The position numbers were made by a program, and so were the translations under genes. Shown piece after piece: positions 1 through 6,382 of a stretch of 17,304 bases of DNA. Each line of letters opens with the position of its first letter. Position 1 is the first letter of the stretch. The notes beneath the pieces were generated by a model. That model did not search any database and had not been told where the DNA came from. It was given only the letters and a program-made list of their open reading frames with translations. The stretch is from JAJBWD01 sp041821285 (GTDB lineage Bacteria; Bacillota; Clostridia; Clostridiales; Clostridiaceae), in contig JBGUER010000053.1 of NCBI GenBank assembly GCA_041821285.1, positions 1-17,304 of the forward strand, given 5' to 3'.

Positions 1-181
1 AGCAAAGGAACAATTACGACAAATCATTGCAGAAAATGACATCAACAGTGTGGAAGAATCCATTTCCGCTTCTAAAAGTTCTTGTAGCATGTCTTTGAAG
101 CTGTCTTTAAACAAGGCATAGATGTCTCCCACACTGTTGATGTCATTTTCTGCAATGATTTGTCGTAATTGTTCCTTTGCT
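1..181. repeat. Perfect 53-bp inverted repeat (foldback) at the window edge
   Basis: Bases 1-53 are the exact reverse complement of bases 129-181, separated by a 75-base spacer. Both arms come from the first codons of the IS256-type transposase that starts at 189 on the minus strand. The minus strand therefore reads through codon 44 of the transposase and then back along an inverted copy of codons 3-20. Such a foldback can come from template switching in the cell or from library amplification or assembly. Its position at the very end of the sequence makes an artefact quite possible. Confidence 0.95.
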
Positions 182-189
182 ATAGCCAT
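58..189 (-). pseudogene. IS256-family transposase, N-terminal 44 codons only
   Basis: The minus strand from ATG at 189 reads MAIAKEQLRQIIAEND, then an amphipathic stretch ending in DMLQELLEAEMD. This is the typical start of IS256/MULE-type DDE transposases, where the EMLEAEMD segment is normally followed by a conserved HLGY. A good ribosome binding site (aaggagc) lies just upstream. After residue 44 the frame leaves the family sequence at the foldback junction, so the DDE catalytic core is missing. The family protein is about 400 residues and catalyses copy-out transposition through a circular intermediate; this fragment cannot. The family call rests on the N-terminus and the adjacent terminal repeat. 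Confidence 0.8.
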
Positions 190-254
190 AAAAAGCTCCT
201 TCCTGAAAAAAGAATTATTTTATCTAATTCTTTCCAAGAAAGAGCCATTTATTT

Positions 255-283
255 CCAAAGACACAATTTATTTTACACTACCC
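255..283 (-). mobile_element. Probable left terminal inverted repeat of the IS256-type element
   Basis: On the minus strand this reads GGGTAGTGTAAAATAAATTG followed by TGTCTTTGG, about 66 bases upstream of the transposase start. It matches the usual form of IS256-family ends: G-rich outer bases, a TGTAAAA block and a TGTGTC block. The outer boundary is placed at the GGG (281-283). The opposite end is not in the window, so neither the inverted repeat pair nor the target duplication can be confirmed. Confidence 0.6.
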
Positions 284-446
284 ATCCTGCATTATTTATC
301 TTTCTGAATAAGCTGACTTATTTACTCATTTTAATATTCTTCAAATGCATTTTAAGCTCATCACTGAATATTACGTTTCAGCGAGAGCCACATAGTTTTT
401 ATTCTGATTGTGTTGGATCTAATACATTAAATTGTTTGACGATTAT
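284..446. other. Spacer between the IS end and a small ORF; possible decayed coding DNA
   Basis: No intact gene was seen. On the minus strand, in the same frame as the small ORF ending at 447, the translation continues past its stop as IIVKQFNVLDPTQSE, stops, and later reads NVIFSDELKMHLKNIKMSK. This is compatible with the eroded tail of a gene, but the DNA is AT-rich and the stretches are short, so it may be chance. Confidence 0.3.
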
Positions 447-587
447 TTATGATTTACCGTACTTTAATTCATCCCTAATTTTATTAAGATCAATAGGTGA
501 GGTTGCAGAACCCATTAGGTTTTTTAATATTTTCTTTTTATCAGTAGTTAAACCAGTTATGTTTGATTTGTCGATTTTTTTAGTCAT
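447..587 (-). CDS. Small hypothetical protein, 46 aa (antitoxin-like?)
   Basis: The ATG at 587 is preceded by a G-rich ribosome binding site (ggggg, 594-598) at a 6-base spacing. A second in-frame ATG two codons upstream (593) is possible but would overlap that site. The product begins MTKKIDKSNITGL, contains LKNLMGSATSPIDLNKIRDE and ends LKYGKS. It is charged, has no cysteine cluster, membrane segment or signal peptide, and is not confidently recognised. Short proteins of this kind with a late DLxxIRxE stretch occur among type II antitoxins, but no toxin gene follows, only interrupted frame. A palindrome 31 bases upstream could be its operator. It may also be the truncated start of a longer gene. 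Confidence 0.45.
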   Translation of the reverse strand: MTKKIDKSNITGLTTDKKKILKNLMGSATSPIDLNKIRDELKYGKS

Positions 588-617
588 TTCCATCCCCCAT
601 TTATTGATATATTATAT

Positions 618-647
618 CTATCCTGTAACGTGCAAAGTTACGGATAG
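618..647. promoter_or_regulatory. Palindrome upstream of the 46-aa ORF, possible operator
   Basis: Plus-strand CTATCC, one unpaired T, GTAAC, a 7-base centre, then GTTAC and GGATAG: 11 paired bases per arm with one bulge. On the minus strand a TATAAT (616-611) adjoins it, but no convincing -35 box is correctly spaced. Placement between a possible -10 box and the upstream side fits an operator for the 46-aa gene; this is inference. Confidence 0.4.
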
Positions 648-672
648 TTATTTCTTATTTTCGCCATTTGGT

Positions 673-701
673 AATCAAAGGGTTATTTAAGCCCTTTGAT
701 T
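673..701. terminator. 10-bp stem hairpin, possible terminator without a T-tract
   Basis: AATCAAAGGG (673-682) pairs perfectly with CCCTTTGATT (692-701) around a 9-base loop. It lies about 60 bases downstream of the end of the Z1-linked small ORF, where a minus-strand transcript would be expected to stop. Neither strand has a run of T after the stem, so it is not a standard intrinsic terminator. It could also protect an RNA 3' end or bind protein as DNA. Confidence 0.4.
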
Positions 702-763
702 GACTTAATTCTATTATATAATTCGAAAATCAATAAGCAAAATCATAGTAAACAGATACATAT

Positions 764-931
764 TTATACGTTAAACATTTTTCTAATTTCTTCATCGCTT
801 AGTAGTATATATTCATGTTGATATTTTTCAGCTGTATAATCACCATCACCAGAATTATCAAACTGTTCAAGGTAACGAATAGCTCCAACAACACCAACAA
901 TTGTTTTAATAAATAAATGTTCTTTAGACAT
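764..931 (-). CDS. Small hypothetical protein directly after the Z1 gene, 55 aa from ATG
   Basis: From ATG 931 the product starts MSKEHLFIKTIVGVVGAIRY, continues LEQFDNSGDGDYTAEKYQ and ends EEIRKMFNV. The frame stays open upstream of the ATG for 14 more codons (LRIGEDKLTFF precedes the ATG) and overlaps the last codons of the Z1 gene in another frame. No ribosome binding site is well placed for the ATG; GGAGAAG sits about 17 bases away. It may therefore be a short partner protein using an unusual start, or the C-terminal end of the Z1 protein split off by a frameshift near 961. The sequence looks coding but no family is recognised. Confidence 0.5.
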   Translation of the reverse strand: MSKEHLFIKTIVGVVGAIRYLEQFDNSGDGDYTAEKYQHEYILLSDEEIRKMFNV

Positions 932-960
932 GAAGAAAGTGAGTTTGTCTTCTCCAATTC

Positions 961-2802
961 TTAATGATTTATATCATAATATACAATACCATCTGGAAAT
1001 TTTATATTAGGAACCCATACTTTCCTACCATTCCAACCCTTTTCGCCTGTCATTTGGTACATCGTCAAAACAACCTTATCACTAATTGAAGCACCAATCT
1101 GCCAATCATTTGGGGATAGTAATGCACCAGTTCCTTTTGCCACATTTCTTTCTCTTCTTACAATTAATACCCCTTGCCCTGTCGGTTTTTCTGAAAGAAG
1201 TGTATCAATCACTCCTATAACAGAGTGAATTTTAAAATCATCCTCAGATGAAATGTGCATTAATAGTTCTTTGATTAATCGTAAACTCACTTGATAGCTA
1301 GATTCTTTTTCACTAAACGTCTCTAATAATGTACTAATTTCTTCAATAGAATCGTTGCTCGGTGAAAACGGATAGTAGTTTGTTCCACCTGATAATACAA
1401 TCAACTTATTAGTATCAATTACATTATTCCTTGTAGGATTTAGTCCTTCGGGATAGTAAATCTTAACATCATTAATTCCCCTTTCTACCTGTGATATTAT
1501 AGAATTGTTAGTTGCATTAATATCTGAAAAAAGTTTATAAAGATGCTCATCAATGTATACCTGCATCATACCAGGATCTCGATCATATCCAAACATACGA
1601 CTGTGTTGCCACATTGTATCTGCCTGAGGTTTTTTTGAAACTCTGGTATAGTAAATTGTTTGAAGTCCTGGAAAAGTTACACCTCTTCCTAAAGTATTCC
1701 CTCCAATAATAATATTGGAACCATACGAATACTCCTTACTATCAATATGTGAATCACCATTCATAACAAAAACTTTTACCATATTTTCATCTAATAATCT
1801 TTCGACTCCTCTAATCAAAACATCGAAAGAAAGTAATTCTTGTTTACTCGGTTGTAAAGATGAGTATATATGCTGACACTTTTTCTGTATTAGATCAGAT
1901 TTGAAATTAATCTGTAAATCCTTGATTACTTTTAATACTTCATTTTCAAATTGTGTATGTGCAGACTTCCTAACACTTGGATGTAGTAAAAAGTTACAAA
2001 CTCTTCCACCACATATAAGTATTTGAGCCGATACCATCAGATGGTGTAATAACGCATCTACAAGTGGTTCTTTCATTTTATCAATATATGAAATACATTT
2101 GGTCTGTTCATTTGAAAAAAAGTAATCTCCACCCAAATAATTCTTTCCTGGTCTAAAATAGTACGTAAAGTATGGACGCCATCCTGACTGTGATGTCTGT
2201 AAAAACAGAGACTGGGGAGTTCCAGTAACCTGGAGATATATGCTACTTGCAGACATTGCCTTGATCTCATCCAAATATCTATTAATTGATGATTTTTTAC
2301 CCTTATTTACAAGTGTGTTTAAAGAAGCTGCATCAGCCTCATCATCAATAATAAACAGAGGATTACCCTTAATAAATCCCGTAGATGCAAGAATATTCGT
2401 CCACTGTTTCAATGTTCTAAAATTCTTCTTTAGCACAACAATTGTAGGCATCTCTAAGTTGTTTTTTGCAAATATTTCACTGTCATATTCATCACATATA
2501 CAAAATCCAGCTAAATCTTCTCTAACTCGATCTATAGTCTGTTGTTGTAATACAACATTGTCTGTCGTCATGATAATAAAAATAGGAAATCCCAAGTCTG
2601 AAGCGGATGAGATTATTCCAAACATTTGACCTGTTTTTCCAGATTGTACATTTCCAAATAGTAGCCCCACTTCATGAGTGCTGAAAGTGAATTTTTCTAA
2701 ATATTGTGGTGCTATTGCGTTTACAGTTGTTCTAATAGAATCTGCTAACTGTGGATTTCCTCGATCAATTATTAAATTTAGATATTGTTCTAAGTAAGTC
2801 AT
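961..2802 (-). CDS. Z1-domain superfamily-II ATPase of a restriction/defence system, 613 aa
   Basis: This is a superfamily-II-type ATPase with a Z1 domain. Visible motifs are Walker A GNVQSGKT (50-57), DEAD-like Walker B IIDDEAD (151-157), motif III TGTPQ (193-197), and the strongly conserved GGNTLGRGVTF (367-377) followed by QHSRMFGY (399-406), the motif VI equivalent. No signal peptide or membrane segment is seen, so it should act in the cytoplasm. Z1 proteins are known from restriction-like operons with methylases, MORC/MutL-type ATPases and nucleases, where they are thought to remodel or translocate on DNA. Here the gene overlaps the upstream nuclease gene by 4 nt (ATGA), which implies translational coupling and a shared complex or pathway. 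The start is ATG 2802, with an aggaag ribosome binding site inside the upstream gene. No methylase or MORC gene is in the window. Confidence 0.9.
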   Translation of the reverse strand: MTYLEQYLNLIIDRGNPQLADSIRTTVNAIAPQYLEKFTFSTHEVGLLFGNVQSGKTGQMFGIISSASDLGFPIFIIMTTDNVVLQQQTIDRVREDLAGFCICDEYDSEIFAKNNLEMPTIVVLKKNFRTLKQWTNILASTGFIKGNPLFIIDDEADAASLNTLVNKGKKSSINRYLDEIKAMSASSIYLQVTGTPQSLFLQTSQSGWRPYFTYYFRPGKNYLGGDYFFSNEQTKCISYIDKMKEPLVDALLHHLMVSAQILICGGRVCNFLLHPSVRKSAHTQFENEVLKVIKDLQINFKSDLIQKKCQHIYSSLQPSKQELLSFDVLIRGVERLLDENMVKVFVMNGDSHIDSKEYSYGSNIIIGGNTLGRGVTFPGLQTIYYTRVSKKPQADTMWQHSRMFGYDRDPGMMQVYIDEHLYKLFSDINATNNSIISQVERGINDVKIYYPEGLNPTRNNVIDTNKLIVLSGGTNYYPFSPSNDSIEEISTLLETFSEKESSYQVSLRLIKELLMHISSEDDFKIHSVIGVIDTLLSEKPTGQGVLIVRRERNVAKGTGALLSPNDWQIGASISDKVVLTMYQMTGEKGWNGRKVWVPNIKFPDGIVYYDINH

Positions 2803-3938
2803 TGTTTATCTTCCTTCCTACTGTTACTTTCAGGAAGAAAAGAAAGCATCCAAACTTGAACCTCGCTTCCATCATCAAGCATAGTTGTTAATTCTGTCTT
2901 CGTCAATGTTATTGTATTTCTTCCATACTGTTGAAGCATTTCCCCAGTAATAACACCTATACCATTTATATCAGATTCAACATTATTCACTGCTTCCACT
3001 AACCCTGCAGCAACTAATCTTCCCTTTATCCATCTCCCCATTATCTTCAAATCATCTTTTGAATATAAATTTTTATTATTATCGCCACAAGTCCATGCAA
3101 GAAATTTCCACCCATCATCTGTAACAGCCATAAACGGTCTTTGATACTCTGGATAATGTGGTAAATCTCGAATTTGCTTTGAGACCACTATTTCAGTTTC
3201 CCACCAGACTCTTTTTCTTCCCTTTGCATAGCATACATTGATATTTGATCCTCGCATATTAGTATCAGATAAGTTCTCTGGAACTTTAAGAGGTATTTCA
3301 AACTGAACTTCTGTCCGTTTATTTTGATATGCATCAACTTCATCCATTGTTATCTTAGTAACAAATTCTTGTCCAATTAATGCATTGTTTATTTCTCTAA
3401 TAATTTTCATCCCCGAAGCACATGAAATATCGATTGAGCAATTATCATCTTTTAATTGTGCAATAAAAGACGCAATTTCATTAATTTCATTTTCAACTGT
3501 TGTAACAGCTGAAATTTCATATTGTCTAATATTGGATGCCTCTGTTTTAATAGCACCTAAATTATGAGAACCAATAAATGCTTCAAAAGGTTTCCCATCT
3601 TTATAAAACACATAGAGTTTTCCATGATATTTTAAAGTATTAACTAACTTGACTATCCCGCGTCCTTCTTGCTTAAGCTTTGAATTTAAAGTTATAGTAG
3701 CATTATATGTACTTTCTGGCATTCCCTCAAGATAATACATTCCAATTATGAGTTCTATTTTTTCTAGCTTATTATCATCAATAATTCTTTCCAATTGCTG
3801 AATTGAGCTTTTAGACACATACCCTACAGCAATATCCACTTTATCAGCTTTTTCAACTGCTAAATTAAATCTATCTAAAAACCCCTGCTGTCCTGGCTGA
3901 ATTTTCAACGGTAAAATATTTGAATATAATATTTCCAT
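2799..3938 (-). CDS. NgoFVII-like PLD-fold restriction endonuclease, 379 aa
   Basis: The N-terminal half (about 15-170) is a phospholipase-D-type nuclease domain with HGKLYVF (H105, K107) and GSHNL (S124, N126). This is the one-HKD arrangement of NgoFVII/BfiI-like enzymes, which dimerise to form one active site and cut DNA without metal. The C-terminal half (about 215-370) looks like the B3-like DNA-recognition domain of the NgoFVII family, with KGRKRVWWETEIVVSK and DDGWKFLAWTCGDNNKN. The chosen start is ATG 3938, since GGAGGGG (3942-3948) then lies just upstream; a TTG at 3950 overlaps that site. The gene leads the operon with the Z1 ATPase (4-nt overlap). A type II enzyme would need a protective methylase, and none is seen here. 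It may instead recognise modified DNA or rely on a methylase outside the window. Confidence 0.88.
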   Translation of the reverse strand: MEILYSNILPLKIQPGQQGFLDRFNLAVEKADKVDIAVGYVSKSSIQQLERIIDDNKLEKIELIIGMYYLEGMPESTYNATITLNSKLKQEGRGIVKLVNTLKYHGKLYVFYKDGKPFEAFIGSHNLGAIKTEASNIRQYEISAVTTVENEINEIASFIAQLKDDNCSIDISCASGMKIIREINNALIGQEFVTKITMDEVDAYQNKRTEVQFEIPLKVPENLSDTNMRGSNINVCYAKGRKRVWWETEIVVSKQIRDLPHYPEYQRPFMAVTDDGWKFLAWTCGDNNKNLYSKDDLKIMGRWIKGRLVAAGLVEAVNNVESDINGIGVITGEMLQQYGRNTITLTKTELTTMLDDGSEVQVWMLSFLPESNSRKEDKQ

Positions 3939-4003
3939 ATTCCCCTCCAAATAAATTGTTTTTTCATAAAATACTATAATTATCCATAAATTAATTTATT
4001 ATC

Positions 4004-4032
4004 ATTATACTTCTTATAGAAAAAAAAGTCAT
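4004..4032 (-). promoter_or_regulatory. Candidate sigma-A promoter for the NgoFVII-Z1 operon
   Basis: Minus strand: ATGACT (4032-4027; four of six matches to TTGACA), a 17-base spacer and a perfect TATAAT (4009-4004). Transcription would begin near 3997 and leave a leader of about 60 bases before the ATG at 3938. The DNA is AT-rich, so the -10 box alone carries little weight; spacing and position make the call. Confidence 0.45.
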
Positions 4033-4043
4033 CTGTTTCGCAT

Positions 4044-4148
4044 TTAATAATATAGTTTTAATAATTTATACAGCAGTCTGTTTGATTCCCTATCATGTAT
4101 ATCTTTTTTTGAATTGAGATTAATTGTTACAGAACATTTTATACACAC
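4044..4148 (-). pseudogene. Coding-like remnant or very small protein between rep and the nuclease gene
   Basis: A minus-strand frame from a GTG at 4148 reads VCIKCSVTINLNSKKDIHD, then RESNRLLYKLLKLYY and a TAA: 34 codons. The composition, with a CxxC-like pair (C2, C5) and a regular amphipathic C-terminal helix, looks like real protein rather than chance. There is no ribosome binding site, and a TGA lies two codons upstream of the GTG, so this is best read as the surviving 3' end of a small gene. No family is recognised. Confidence 0.4.
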
Positions 4149-4192
4149 CAATAATCAGTCAGATTAATCAATTTAATTTACCCCATCTATCG

Positions 4193-4239
4193 CCTTGCTA
4201 GAGTGATAATTATCTCTTTAAATATCACTTCAACAAGGT
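4193..4239. repeat. Interrupted hairpin 3' of the rep gene
   Basis: CCTTG (4193-4197) pairs with CAAGG (4235-4239), and inside it AGTGATA (4203-4209) pairs with TATCACT (4224-4230); internal loops of 5 and 4 bases separate the two stems. It lies 119 bases beyond the 3' end of the HUH Rep gene and next to a second, GC-rich hairpin. Paired structures of this type are common at rolling-circle origins and at the ends of HUH transposons. No nick-site consensus is recognised. Confidence 0.5.
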
Positions 4240-4251
4240 TTCCAGTGGATT

Positions 4252-4270
4252 GGGGGTGGAAGACCCCCAG
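4252..4270. repeat. GC-rich 7-bp hairpin 3' of the rep gene
   Basis: TGGGGGT (4252-4258) and ACCCCCA (4264-4270) form a perfect stem with a 5-base loop, striking in this AT-rich surrounding. On the plus strand it is followed by ggtcttttaa, too weak a T-run for a confident terminator; on the minus strand there is none. Its pairing with the adjacent interrupted hairpin near a Rep gene suggests an origin or element-end structure, which is inference. Confidence 0.55.
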
Positions 4271-4357
4271 GTCTTTTAATTTGCTTAAATTAGGCTCAAA
4301 CAATGTGCCATTCTAAAATTAATCAATTATGTATAATGTAGAGTATCTCAACAACAT

Positions 4358-5728
4358 TTAAAATTTTTGATTAATTACTTTATTCCCTGTTAATTTATTA
4401 TAGAGGTCCACCAAATTTTCATAAAATATATTATAATCAATACAAGACTTATAGTAGCTGTTTTCATATCGTATCACAAATGGAATCATGCTTTTGTTTC
4501 TATTTATTTTTTTAAATTTATAAATTTCAACAACTTGATGAAAAGATCTTTCTTTAAAAGTAACAACCTTTTTGGTAATCTTATTCAATTTATTTTTTAA
4601 CTCTTTCCGAATCATTGATTTTTTTTCTTCTTTCGTTACATATAAAGTTTCTTTTTTACATTTATTCAGATATTGACTTGTATAATAACGCTTCTTTACA
4701 CGCCTATGTGAATCATTCTTAAGATTAATATGGTTCATAAAATAAATACAGAGTCCCTCCATATTATCATCACAATACGTAAAATATGAGTATCCAAATT
4801 TTTCATTTAATTCTTTGATACAATATACTTGCCTATTATCTTTATCTAAATAATCATCATTATTTTCAGTTTTTAATTTAACTAGTAGCTGATCAATATT
4901 ATCAATATTTTTTATTAAGCAATGAAAATGGCTTGCATAGTGTCCTTCCTCATCAACAATAGCCTTTCCATTATTTTTTTTATAATGTAGATCAGGTAAA
5001 ATCAGATATTGTAAATCATGATGGATATTCATTTTTAGATCATCAAAGTATTCTCTTAATGCATTTAACTGTAAATCTGTATCAAATCTATCAAATTTAT
5101 TTTCATCAAACGTTACTGTCAGAAATCCATCCCAATGATTTGACTTTATTACATCACCTATCTTAATTCTAGCTCTTGAAATAGAATCCATATGTTTTTT
5201 TTCTAAATATCTAATATCTTGTTGACATGATAATAGCCTTCTAATATATATGATTTTCTTAAAAATTGGATAATATATCGACTCCATTACAGGGTTTCCT
5301 AGCTCACACTCTAGTTCAGATAATAAACAAATTAGATATCTAATTTGTTTATCCGTTAAATTTTTCATTGTAAATGTTTCATAGTCTATTCTGTCCACAA
5401 ATAATTTTCTAAGCTTATCTACAACCATACTAAGGTTAAAATTGTTTGTTTTGTGATAATCAATTATTTTGTCACAAGATAATACTAGAATAGATATACT
5501 ATATCCTACCCACTGCTGAAACTTTAGGTAAACCCATTCATTATTTGCTTTTATCCTGAAATTATCAATTTCTTTATGTAAAAGATCAAGATAGTCTTTT
5601 CTTTCTGTCGTTACTTCCTTTTTATTTTTACCCAACTCAATGTTAATCGGATACTTTAGGAATTTAAATTCCCATTCGTGTTCGTTGTAATATTTTTTAA
5701 TAGCATTAATCAAATTATTTGTGATCAT
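4358..5728 (-). CDS. Divergent HUH rolling-circle replication initiator or transposase, 456 aa
   Basis: The central part carries the three Rep motifs in order: FLTVTFDE (202-209, motif 1), HYASHFHC (263-270, the HxH metal site, H267 and H269) and LCIYFMNHI (327-335, motif 3, likely nicking tyrosine Y329). These are followed by KRYYTSQYL (347-355), which resembles the basic segment after motif 3 in rolling-circle replication-associated proteins. HUH enzymes nick one strand through a tyrosine and bind the 5' end covalently. The protein is longer than the usual roughly 300 aa because of an N-terminal helical extension of about 190 residues of unknown role. The lysine usual in motif 3 appears to be replaced by asparagine. 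The start ATG has a strong aaggagc site. Structured DNA follows the 3' end. Plasmid Rep, phage-like initiator or rolling-circle transposase cannot be told apart here. Confidence 0.7.
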   Translation of the reverse strand: MITNNLINAIKKYYNEHEWEFKFLKYPINIELGKNKKEVTTERKDYLDLLHKEIDNFRIKANNEWVYLKFQQWVGYSISILVLSCDKIIDYHKTNNFNLSMVVDKLRKLFVDRIDYETFTMKNLTDKQIRYLICLLSELECELGNPVMESIYYPIFKKIIYIRRLLSCQQDIRYLEKKHMDSISRARIKIGDVIKSNHWDGFLTVTFDENKFDRFDTDLQLNALREYFDDLKMNIHHDLQYLILPDLHYKKNNGKAIVDEEGHYASHFHCLIKNIDNIDQLLVKLKTENNDDYLDKDNRQVYCIKELNEKFGYSYFTYCDDNMEGLCIYFMNHINLKNDSHRRVKKRYYTSQYLNKCKKETLYVTKEEKKSMIRKELKNKLNKITKKVVTFKERSFHQVVEIYKFKKINRNKSMIPFVIRYENSYYKSCIDYNIFYENLVDLYNKLTGNKVINQKF

Positions 5729-5841
5729 TTAGTTTAAGCTCCTTTTCTTTTCAATAAAATAAGTAGTGAGGGTTTATTCAAGTATTCATTTCAACTTATG
5801 TTACTGAAAAGTAGAACTAGTAATAACTAAAAATTGCTTTA

Positions 5842-5893
5842 TAAAATCGAAAGAAGTGTCAGCACAAATGTACTAACACTTCTTTCGATTTTA
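5842..5893. terminator. Perfect 18-bp hairpin between the zinc-ribbon gene and rep
   Basis: Bases 5842-5859 (centre AATCGAAAGAAGTGT) pair perfectly with 5876-5893 around a 16-base loop. A-runs on the left and T-runs on the right let it work as an intrinsic terminator on the plus strand and weakly on the minus strand. It follows the minus-strand zinc-ribbon gene and its downstream remnant and would insulate rep from upstream transcription. A longer alternative pairing exists (tttataaaat 5838-5847 with attttataaa 5905-5914). A single-strand origin is an alternative role given the neighbouring Rep gene. Confidence 0.6.
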
Positions 5894-5908
5894 AGCTTTT
5901 ATTCTATT

Positions 5909-6022
5909 TTATAAAACATGGATATATTTCTTTCCATGAGCATTATTTTTTTCTTCAACCTAACCCCAAGTTGGTAATAGGTTATTCTTAGAAAACTCAG
6001 TTTTTTGTTTCATATTTGTCAT
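5909..6022 (-). pseudogene. Short coding-like frame split by an amber codon
   Basis: From ATG 6022 the minus strand reads MTNMKQKTEFSKNNLLPTWG, then TAG (5962-5960), then VEEKNNAHGKKYIHVL and TAA. The residues on both sides of the stop fit one continuous hydrophilic protein, so this looks like a small gene disabled by a point mutation. There is no ribosome binding site before the ATG. The family is not recognised. Confidence 0.4.
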
Positions 6023-6044
6023 AACTACAATTGTCTATTAAAAG

Positions 6045-6224
6045 CTAACCTTTTCGCATGAAAAGTTGCCCACATTTTGGGCATTCAAAATGAGTTATAG
6101 AATCTCGTTCAACTTCTGTTCTAAAAATTAGCTTTTTTTGTTTGTTTTCATCTATTAGTTTATATAAACACGATGGGCACTGATCCAAATTTAATGCTTC
6201 AATTAATGAATACGTGTAATTCAT
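6045..6224 (-). CDS. Small zinc-ribbon protein, 59 aa
   Basis: The ATG at 6224 follows aaaaggagag at a normal spacing, a strong ribosome binding site. The product has two CxxC knuckles, CPSC (16-19) and CPKC (48-51), separated by a charged stretch, then GQLFMRKG at the C-terminus. This is the layout of a single zinc ribbon. Small zinc-ribbon proteins often bind nucleic acid or act as adaptors, but the exact role is unknown. It lies upstream of the HUH rep gene on the same strand, separated from it by a strong hairpin, so the two are probably transcribed separately. Membrane and secretion signals are absent. Confidence 0.75.
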   Translation of the reverse strand: MNYTYSLIEALNLDQCPSCLYKLIDENKQKKLIFRTEVERDSITHFECPKCGQLFMRKG

Positions 6225-6382
6225 AGTTTATTCACTCTCCTTTTTACTATTTCATTAGTGTGCAAGCTTAATATATCAAAAACAAGGAAAAGGTTGTAAA
6301 TTGGGATTGATTAAAAAGGATGCCCCATTAAGCTTACTTCAATTATATTTAAAAAGGATTTCTCCTCGGCTTATGAAATTAT

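Noticed and set aside
122..307. 61-codon plus-strand ORF
   Set aside because: It is the reverse strand of the transposase start and the IS end.
169..690. 173-codon plus-strand ORF
   Set aside because: It crosses the IS end and lies antisense to the small minus-strand ORF; composition is rich in F, L, S and I as expected from the reverse of AT-rich coding or spacer DNA, and it has no ribosome binding site.
3385..3567. 60-codon plus-strand ORF within the NgoFVII-like gene
   Set aside because: It is antisense to the PLD domain region and has no ribosome binding site.
4252..4270. GC-rich hairpin as a plain intrinsic terminator
   Set aside because: The following T-run is weak on the plus strand and absent on the minus strand, and the rep gene is transcribed toward it on the minus strand.
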